The notes beneath the pieces are model-generated. The model did not search any database, had not been told where the DNA came from, and saw only the letters and a list, made by a program, of their open reading frames with translations. 64,000 nt of DNA from Trebonia sp963836195 (GTDB lineage Bacteria; Actinomycetota; Actinomycetes; Streptosporangiales; Streptosporangiaceae). Location: contig CAWIIX010000014.1 in assembly GCA_963836195.1 (NCBI GenBank), forward strand, positions 60,036 to 124,035, written 5' to 3'. Below are positions 58,149 to 64,000 of the stretch, in pieces; the stretch's first letter is position 1; each line of letters opens with the position of its first letter. The position numbers were made by a program, and so were the translations under genes.

Positions 58149-60353
58149 ATGCGGCTTTCTAGACAGAACGTTCGCTTCAAGCTCCTGATCGCCGGTGCGC
58201 TACTGACCCTTCCGGTCGGGCTGATCGCCGTCTCTGGCGGCGCGCAGGCCGCCCCCGCGCATGCCACGGCCGCGGCGGGCACCGCGCGGGCGGCCAAGGT
58301 CACCTCGGCCAGCCTCGGCACCTTCAGGCCGACCTTCACCGGCCCGGCCGCCACTGGCTGCGCATCCGGCTGTGACCTGCTCACCGGCCCGACGGTGACG
58401 CCCAGCACCCGCTCCTTCAGGCTCGGCCCGGACGGCAAGCCCGCCGCGGCCGCCGTGAGCGCGGTGAATGCCACCCGGCCCAACATGGCCAAGGTCTCCG
58501 CCGGGGAGCTCGCGCGGGGAACCGCCATCCTGGCCGGCCTGCCCAAGCAGCAGACAGTGGCAGCGCGGGCGCGCGCCGCCGACCCGGCGCCGGCGTCGGT
58601 CTCCACCGCCGCCATCAGCCGGGACAGCGGCGGCGCGAGGGGCGTTGTCGGGCTTGACGCCGTGGACAGCGCGACCCAGCCGACCGTCCCGGCGGGTCCC
58701 GTCGCGGACATCGAGCCGCCCGACCAGGGCCTGTGCGCGGGCAACGGCTCGGTCGTGGAGGACAACAACATCGGCCAGATCCTCGTCTACAACAACGCCC
58801 TGCGCCGCCAGTCCGCCGTCATCCCGCTGGACACGATCATGGGCCTGACCGCCAAGGGCTGGTCAAGTGGCGGCGACATCTCGTGCACCTACGACTACAA
58901 CAACGGCGGGCACTGGTTCTTCACCGAATTCGCCTCCGCGTCCACTGAAGCGAGCGGCGGCCCCTTCACCGGCTGCTTCAACGCTGTAGCGAGCACCTGC
59001 TTCGAGGCGATCGCGGTCACCCAGGGCAACAGCCCGTACGGCCCGTACAACGTGTACTACCTGAACGCGAACTACAACCCGGCCGAGCCGGGCGCGCCGT
59101 TCCTGCTCAACGACTTCACCAAGATCGGCCTCACCCGCGACGCGTTCCTGCTGTTCTATGACGAGTTCCCGCTGTCGACGCCGGGCATTGGCGGCGGCGC
59201 CTTCAACGGCGCGCAGCAGTACGCCTTCGACAAGGACGCCATGGAGGCGGGCGCCCCCGTCGCCCTGCGCGGCGGGGCACCCAACCCGAGGTTCAGGGTC
59301 GCCATCGAGAACATGGGCACGCTGGCGACCCCCGACGGCACCTGCGCGTCGGACAACACCTTCCACAGCCCCGGCATCACCTGCTGGTTCTCCGTCATCC
59401 CGGCCAACCCGCCGGACCCGAGCCAGTTCGACAACGCTCACGGCGGCTCCGGCTTCATGCTCGACTCGCTGGACTTCTACGGCAGCGGCGACACGCGGAT
59501 CGCGGCCTTCGACTGGACCGGCCTGTCCAGCCTCAACGGCACCGGCGACGGCGTGCGGTTCGGTGGCCAGCTGTTCTCCGGCACCGGCTTCTACGAGGAC
59601 TTCGGCCTAGTCGCCCCGCAGAAGGCAGGGCCGATCCCGCTCGGCGACGAGTGCGGCGCGGCGGGGTGGAGCGTGCCACCCAGCCCCGGCGGCACCGCCC
59701 CGGCGAGCTGCCCCGAGGGCGGCATCGAGACCAACGGCGACAACTTCACCCAGGTCAGCCAGGCCCAGGGTGAACTCTGGGGACCGCTGTCGACCGAGGT
59801 CACCCAGTCCTTCCGGAGCGGGAACGAGACACACCTGGGCGCGCTGTACTTCGTCGTCGGGACCGGCACCTTCGACCGGTTCGGCGTGTTCAGCCTGACC
59901 AGCTCGGCGTACGTCTCCCCGGCCCACGAGGACCTGTCGATGCCGGTCATGGCCGGCTCCGATGACGGTGGTGCGATCCTCGCGTTCACCCTCACCGGCA
60001 ATGGCGGCCCCACCGGCGCCGACGGCGGCGGCTACTTCCCGAGCACGGCCTTCGCCCGGCTGGGCGCGTTCTCCGGCGGCATCAGCGGCCCGGTCCACAT
60101 CGCGGACCTCGGCCAGGACCCGCAGGACGGCTTCACCGAGTACTTGGGCTTCCCCGGCCCCACCAGCCCGCGCTGGGGTGACTACAGTGCCGCGGTCTAC
60201 GACGCGGGCACCGGCCAGGTCTACTTCGCCAACGAGTACATCCCCTACCCGTCCTGCACCGGCCCGGCGTTCACCCTCACCGTGCCCACCTGCGGCGGCA
60301 CACGGGATGGCAACGCCAACTGGGGCACCTCCGTCAACTCTGTCACCCCCTAA
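58149..60353 (+). CDS. Large secreted protein, unknown function
   Basis: 734 residues. A Sec signal (RFKLLIAGALLTLPVGLIAV with AQA cleavage) leads to an Ala-rich pro-like region and then a folded domain of about 570 residues: TVPAGPVADIEPPDQGLCAG, NGSVVEDNNIGQILVYNN, WFFTEFASASTEA, AFLLFYDEFPLSTPGIGGGA, and GYFPSTAFARLGAFSGGISG. Beta-rich with several Cys, it recalls secreted beta-propeller or lectin-like proteins, but I recognise no catalytic motif. ATG 58149 with GGGGAAGG upstream. Ends just before a long hairpin. Confidence 0.75.
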   Translation: MRLSRQNVRFKLLIAGALLTLPVGLIAVSGGAQAAPAHATAAAGTARAAKVTSASLGTFRPTFTGPAATGCASGCDLLTGPTVTPSTRSFRLGPDGKPAAAAVSAVNATRPNMAKVSAGELARGTAILAGLPKQQTVAARARAADPAPASVSTAAISRDSGGARGVVGLDAVDSATQPTVPAGPVADIEPPDQGLCAGNGSVVEDNNIGQILVYNNALRRQSAVIPLDTIMGLTAKGWSSGGDISCTYDYNNGGHWFFTEFASASTEASGGPFTGCFNAVASTCFEAIAVTQGNSPYGPYNVYYLNANYNPAEPGAPFLLNDFTKIGLTRDAFLLFYDEFPLSTPGIGGGAFNGAQQYAFDKDAMEAGAPVALRGGAPNPRFRVAIENMGTLATPDGTCASDNTFHSPGITCWFSVIPANPPDPSQFDNAHGGSGFMLDSLDFYGSGDTRIAAFDWTGLSSLNGTGDGVRFGGQLFSGTGFYEDFGLVAPQKAGPIPLGDECGAAGWSVPPSPGGTAPASCPEGGIETNGDNFTQVSQAQGELWGPLSTEVTQSFRSGNETHLGALYFVVGTGTFDRFGVFSLTSSAYVSPAHEDLSMPVMAGSDDGGAILAFTLTGNGGPTGADGGGYFPSTAFARLGAFSGGISGPVHIADLGQDPQDGFTEYLGFPGPTSPRWGDYSAAVYDAGTGQVYFANEYIPYPSCTGPAFTLTVPTCGGTRDGNANWGTSVNSVTP

Positions 60354-60375
60354 CGCCCGTAGCCCCTCACAACCG

Positions 60376-60690
60376 TTAACAGAACGGGCAGTGGCCGGTC
60401 CGGTGCCGGACCGGCCACTGCCCGTTCGGCGCGGTCAGGAACCCGTCAGGTAGCTCGCACCGAGCCAGCCCGGTACATCGGGGCGGAACACGCGTCCGGG
60501 ACCATCTGCGGATGCGCCGGTACGGGCCGGTAGTGGAGAACAGGCGGGTCAGGCGGTCCGGCCCGACGGGCTTGTCGGTCAGGGTGGGGAACACGTACCC
60601 GGTCTCCGCCCACCTGGCCCCTGCGGCGTCCCTGTCGGCCAGTTGCCGTGCCTTGTGCCCGCGTAGACGAGGGTGGCCGACGCCTCAGCC
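60376..60690 (-). pseudogene. Tyrosine recombinase (integrase) catalytic-domain remnant
   Basis: The minus strand reads HPRLRGHKARQLADRDAAGA, RWAETGYVFPTLTDKPVGPD and RLTRLFSTTGPY, matching the LRxHKxRQLxE...GxVFPT...GKPxxPDxLTxxF segment that precedes HxLRH in phage-type integrases. The frame breaks up after this and the HLRH and Tyr motifs are missing, so it is inactive. It lies between the tRNA-Tyr remnant and the ISL3 remnant, supporting a decayed integrative element. Confidence 0.65.
60382..60427. terminator. Perfect 22-bp hairpin after the secreted-protein gene
   Basis: GAACGGGCAGTGGCCGGTCC and GG (60382-60403) pair completely with CCGGACCGGCCACTGCCCGT and TC (60406-60427); only two bases lie between. 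This is the longest perfect stem in the window. It follows the secreted gene by 29 bp and overlaps the 3' end of the integrase remnant on the other strand. Confidence 0.7.
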
Positions 60691-60723
60691 TGATGGCGAT
60701 CGAGCGCTACTCGCAGCTCTCTG

Positions 60724-61521
60724 TCATCGCTGACGGCCGAGGGCGTCGGCGAGTTCCTGCCAGGTCGCGGCCCACAGGTGAAACCTGTCGGCGACCTGGA
60801 CCGCGTCCGGTGCCCCGGTCCTGGCTCCGTCGGCGTACGAGCCGGCGCGGTCCCTGCAGATGACCTCGACCCCGGGGTGGGCGGCCAGCCAGTCGGCCAG
60901 GGGCCGGGCGTCGCGCCCTTCGAGGAGGTCCAGCGGGGCGCCGGTCTCGACGTCGATGATCAGCGTGCCGTAGTGCTGGCCGCGCCGGGTCGCGAAGTCG
61001 TCGACCCCGAGGACCCGAGGTCACGCCGCTGCCGGGTCCGGGGTGGCCATGACCAGCCGGATCATGACCTGGCGGGACGCGGGGACGGCCAGGCCGGAGG
61101 CCAGCCGGGATCCCGCCCGCCCGGCGAGCGCGACCGCGATGCTGGCGAGCACGCCGGACAGCAGCGGCGTCTTCCGTGCGTAGCGGCTGGTCAGCCCGTC
61201 GACCTGCTCGGCGAACGTCCTGGCCTTGCACGCGGGGGACGGGCAGAAGAACCGCCGCGCGGTCAGCAAGATCACTGCCTGCCGCCCGCCGATGGCGGCG
61301 TCGGCCAGCGTCCTGGCATAACGGCTGTGAACCTGGCCCGACACCGTGCCGCACGCCGGGCAGGCCGCCGTGGCGGCCCTCGCCCTGGCCGCCAGGAGCA
61401 GCAGCCCGGCCGCCGCCGTGACCTCCTCGACGATCACCCCGGCCAGGTGCGGAAGCAGAACGCCCAGGTCAACCGAACCAGGGCATGACAAGAACGCGCC
61501 GCCTTGCGACAATGACACCAC
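60724..61521 (-). pseudogene. ISL3-family transposase with in-frame stop, truncated
   Basis: From 61521: LGVLLPHLAGVIVEEVTAAA, zinc-finger ACPACGTVSGQVHSRYART and FCPSPACKARTFAEQVDGLT, then LASGLAVPASRQVMIRLVMA. A TGA at 61021-61023 interrupts, but the same frame continues with PRVLGVDDFATRRGQHYGTL and EVICRDRAGSYADGA ... APDAVQVADRFHLW, the DDE core of ISL3 transposases. It ends at a second stop (60724-60726) after about 265 codons, where full enzymes have 400-500, so the C-terminal part is lost. No clear terminal inverted repeats were found. Confidence 0.8.
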
Positions 61522-61706
61522 GGACTCCTGGAAGAACAGCAGGCTTAGACAACCGCTGGACTACCAGGAGTCCTCTCATTTCACACTGTGGTGAGATCAT
61601 CACGAATATAGAAGGCCATGGGCAGGGCAGGCCGCTTCACGAAATTGGGGCCAGATCCCAGAACTGACGAACATCAACCTCGCCGGATCGCGGGTGCGGT
61701 CGCCAG

Positions 61707-61889
61707 TCACGAACAAGTGCGGTCGCTATACACGAACAGAGCCACCATGGCGCCCCACCCGCCCGGCTTCGGCCGCCACAGGCCCAGCCGCCCGCCCGTC
61801 CACCTGTGCAGGCGGCGATGGGCGATCCAGGCAAGCCGGATGAACCAGCGGGGCGGCAGCGGTGCCCTGGCGGGCTTCGGGTCAGGCAT
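61707..61889 (-). pseudogene. N-terminal fragment of a deazaflavin (F420)-dependent nitroreductase
   Basis: ATG 61889 begins PDPKPARAPLPPRWFIRLAW, IAHRRLHRWTGGRLGLWRPK and PGGWGAMV, the N-terminal helix and opening of Ddn-type F420-dependent nitroreductases. After that the sequence is unrelated and stops at 61707. The F420-binding core is missing. Confidence 0.65.
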
Positions 61890-61917
61890 GATTCGGCACT
61901 CCGTGCTGTCGGCCCGG

Positions 61918-63078
61918 CTAGCCGGTGAGGCTGCCGAGGGTTACCGTCACGGTCGACGTGGCGCCGTCACGGGATACCTGTGCCTGCACGCGGTCGCCGG
62001 GCTTGCGCGCGGCCAGCACCGACTGCAGAGCAGCGAGGGAGGCAGTCGGCTGCCCGGCCAGGGCCGTGATGATGTCGCCGGACTGGATTCCGGCTTTGGC
62101 GGCCGCGCCGCCCGGGGTGACGGCGAGCACGCCGATCCCGGCGGGCTGGCCGCTGGCGTCGGCGACGGTCTGCGCGCCGATGCCAAGCGAGGCCCGGCCG
62201 GAGCTGGTGACCTTCCCGGTGGCGACCAGCTGGGCTGCGATGCCGGTGATCGTGTCGCTGGGGATCGCGAACCCGATTCCTGCTGCGGCGCCGCCTATCT
62301 GCGGGTCGGCCGCGGCCAGCGTCGGGATGCCGATCACCTGCCCGGCCAGGTTCACGAGGGCGCCGCCGCTGTTGCCGGGGTTGATCGCCGCGCTGGTCTG
62401 GATCGCGCTGATGAGGACCGCGGAGCTGCCCTGGCCCTCGGACACGGTCCGTCCGGTGGCGGAGACGATGCCGTCGGTCACGGTCCCGGTCAGGCCGAGC
62501 GGGTTCCCCATGGCCAGCACGATCTCGCCCACGCGCACCGAGGCCGAGCGGCCGAACGACGCGGGGTGCAGCGACCCGGCCCCGGTACGCACCCTGATCA
62601 CGGCCAGGTCGTCGGGCGCGAACACGCCCACGACCGAAGCGACCAGCGGCTTGCCGCCGCTGGCCAGGCCAACCTGCAGTGTGGTGGCGGTGCCGACCAC
62701 GTGGGCGTTGGTGACAATGTCCCCCTTAGTGTCGTACACCACCCCGGACCCGGACCCCTCGCTCGTCGAGATCTGCACGACCGAGGGCAGGACCCGGCCG
62801 ACGACCTGCTCATACTGTTGCTCCAGGGAAGAGGCGGCCCCCGACGGAGGCACCGCAGAGGACGAGGCAGCAGAGGCAGCAGCCACGGAGGAGGGGCTCG
62901 AGGACGCGCCCGACCCGCTTCCGCCAGCGCTGGTGCAGGCCACCGCGCTCAGGACGACCAGAGTGACTCCCGCCCCGCTCAGCCGCCGGCCGGCCGCGAG
63001 ACGCCACCGCCGGGCGGGCGTCGACGCGCCGCTTTCCTTGCTGCCCGGCACGTGGCCGCCATTCATGTCGATGCTCAT
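61918..63078 (-). CDS. HtrA/DegP-type (S1C) serine protease, probable lipoprotein
   Basis: 386 residues from ATG 63078 (GGAGAG upstream). A basic n-region, hydrophobic GAGVTLVVLSAVAC with lipobox-like AVAC at about Cys48, and a Ser/Ala-rich linker anchor a trypsin-like domain: catalytic His126 (IVTNAHVV), Asp157 (APDDLAVIRV) and Ser237 (NPGNSGGAL). A PDZ domain (about 285-380; GIGVLAVTPGGAAAKAGIQS, GDIITALAGQPTASLAALQS) follows. Envelope quality-control protease of the DegP/HtrA class. It lies intact inside a row of broken genes. Confidence 0.9.
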   Translation of the reverse strand: MSIDMNGGHVPGSKESGASTPARRWRLAAGRRLSGAGVTLVVLSAVACTSAGGSGSGASSSPSSVAAASAASSSAVPPSGAASSLEQQYEQVVGRVLPSVVQISTSEGSGSGVVYDTKGDIVTNAHVVGTATTLQVGLASGGKPLVASVVGVFAPDDLAVIRVRTGAGSLHPASFGRSASVRVGEIVLAMGNPLGLTGTVTDGIVSATGRTVSEGQGSSAVLISAIQTSAAINPGNSGGALVNLAGQVIGIPTLAAADPQIGGAAAGIGFAIPSDTITGIAAQLVATGKVTSSGRASLGIGAQTVADASGQPAGIGVLAVTPGGAAAKAGIQSGDIITALAGQPTASLAALQSVLAARKPGDRVQAQVSRDGATSTVTVTLGSLTG

Positions 63079-63266
63079 CCCGGCTCTCCTGTCCGCTCAT
63101 CACGCCGCCGTGACTAGGCCTATCGCGGCCTCCGGGATCCCTGTAGGGCCATTAGTCCCAGATACAGGCATGAACCGCCCCAAAACGGCAAACACGTGAC
63201 CATCAGCAACCTGGACGGGGACTGACGCCCCCTGCTGGCCTGCATGATGCCGCCAATGCTGGGAGC

Positions 63267-63954
63267 ATGAGGAGGCTGCTGATCACCCGGCTGGCCGTGG
63301 CCGCCGCCATCGCGGCGGGGCTGGCGGGCTGCGGCGGCACGCAACCCGGCAGGCAGGCGACTCCAACGGCCACCGGCCCGTGAATGGCGACGCCCGCCTC
63401 GCCGCCGGCCGCGAGCTGCCCGGCCCGGTCCTCGCCCAGCCCTCCGGCTACGAGACCGGTCACGAGCCCGGCAGCGCCCGGCACACGCCCGGTCACCGGC
63501 TGGCTTGCCGGGAAGGACTGGGCCGTCATCCCACCAGCCGACGCGTCGTCGCGCTGACCTTCTGCGCGGGCGCCAACGCCGACGCTGTCCCGTCCATCCT
63601 GGCCGCCCTGCGGCGTGAGGGCGTCCCGGCCAACTTCTTCCTGATCAGGAACTTCGTCCGCGACTTCCCCGCCGCCGCCCGGTCGATCGCGGCGGCAGGC
63701 TTCCGGATCGGCGACCACACCGTCAGCCACCCGTACCTCACCCGGCTCAGCAACGAGGCAGTGCGGCAGGAGAGCCTCGGCGCCGCACGGCAGATCACCG
63801 CCGTGACTGCCACTCGGCGAGATCGTACTCTTGCACGTCGGGTCCAACCCCGACGATCACACCACGCGCGACGCCGACGCCCTGGCCCCAGGTGATCAGC
63901 GGGCTGCGCGCCCACGGCTACTCGTTCGTGACCCTCGACGCGCTCACCGGCTGA
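63267..63954 (+). pseudogene. Polysaccharide deacetylase lipoprotein gene with several frameshifts
   Basis: ATG 63267 gives a lipoprotein signal (RRLLITRLAVAAAIAAGLAG, Cys at the lipobox LAGC) that stops at 63381-63383. The deacetylase then reappears in other frames: GWLAGKDWAVIP, TSRRVVALTF-C-AGANADAVP, NFFLIRNFVRDFPAAARSIA, GDHTVSHPYLTRLSNEAVRQ and GEIVLLHVGSNPDDHTT, SGLRAHGYSFVTLDALTG to the stop at 63952-63954. The catalytic Asp of TFDAG is Cys here, and about 40 residues before GEIVLLHVG are missing. Clearly decayed NodB-type enzyme. Confidence 0.8.
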
Positions 63955-64000
63955 GCCGACGCCGCGGCCACAGGGCGGGGCTAGTTCCAGGCGGAGGGAG

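Noticed and set aside
1..64000. CRISPR array, rRNA operon or secondary-metabolite (PKS/NRPS) cluster
   Set aside because: No regularly spaced repeats, rRNA sequence, or modular synthase domains were seen; the LAL regulator alone is not enough.

Overview
The window is high-GC DNA (about 70% by eye) with GTG and TTG starts, many TetR/MarR/LuxR/LysR regulators, F420-type oxidoreductases, a fused isobutyryl-CoA mutase and DinB/mycothiol-type proteins. This points to a soil actinomycete of the Streptosporangiales/Frankia type; I cannot name a genus. No rRNA, functional tRNA, CRISPR array or replication origin was seen. All functions come from reading motifs, not from database searches.

Left part (1-11.3 kb): a CoA-dependent catabolic block. 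It holds two COG2159-type amidohydrolases, a double-length acyl-CoA dehydrogenase, an AMP-forming acyl-CoA ligase, a KstR-like TetR regulator, a type-B carboxylesterase and a cytochrome P450. CTAG-centred palindromes lie in the ligase/amidohydrolase divergent promoter and before the first amidohydrolase, so one regulator may serve the whole block. A HAD phosphatase of clearly lower GC is inserted in it.

11.4-28 kb: VOC protein, an AbiEi/AbiEii-like toxin-antitoxin pair, MaoC hydratase, sulfite-oxidase-like molybdoenzyme, membrane proteins, alpha/beta hydrolase, DUF4331 protein, a 910-residue LuxR-family (LAL) regulator, a GNAT-AAA+ fusion, a DMT permease, and lgt overlapped at its 3' end by a ribbon-helix-helix/Fic-like pair that runs in frame into a lipoprotein.

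28-39 kb: a large secreted beta-helix protein, small enzymes (YCII, HAD, FMN reductase, class IV aminotransferase, DinB, MBL hydrolase), two back-to-back gene fragments marking a rearrangement, a repeat-containing peptide gene, and LysR and MarR regulators.

39-53.5 kb: MarR operator array and fused isobutyryl-CoA mutase (icmF), a strong hairpin, a BtuF-like protein, enoyl-CoA hydratase, a group-D flavin monooxygenase, a HEAT-repeat protein, ABC exporter, GNAT, EVE, LLM oxidoreductase, TetR, NUDIX and acyl-CoA dehydrogenase.

53.5-64 kb: a degraded island. It contains a tRNA-Tyr-like remnant, a ~112-bp direct repeat flanking a MarR/DUF998/F420-reductase-like block, a second secreted protein, and remnants of a tyrosine recombinase, an ISL3 transposase, a deazaflavin nitroreductase and a polysaccharide deacetylase around an intact HtrA protease.

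At least six otherwise intact genes carry a single 1-base frameshift in a GC-rich run. This is either sequencing error or young decay and should be settled before these genes are called dead.
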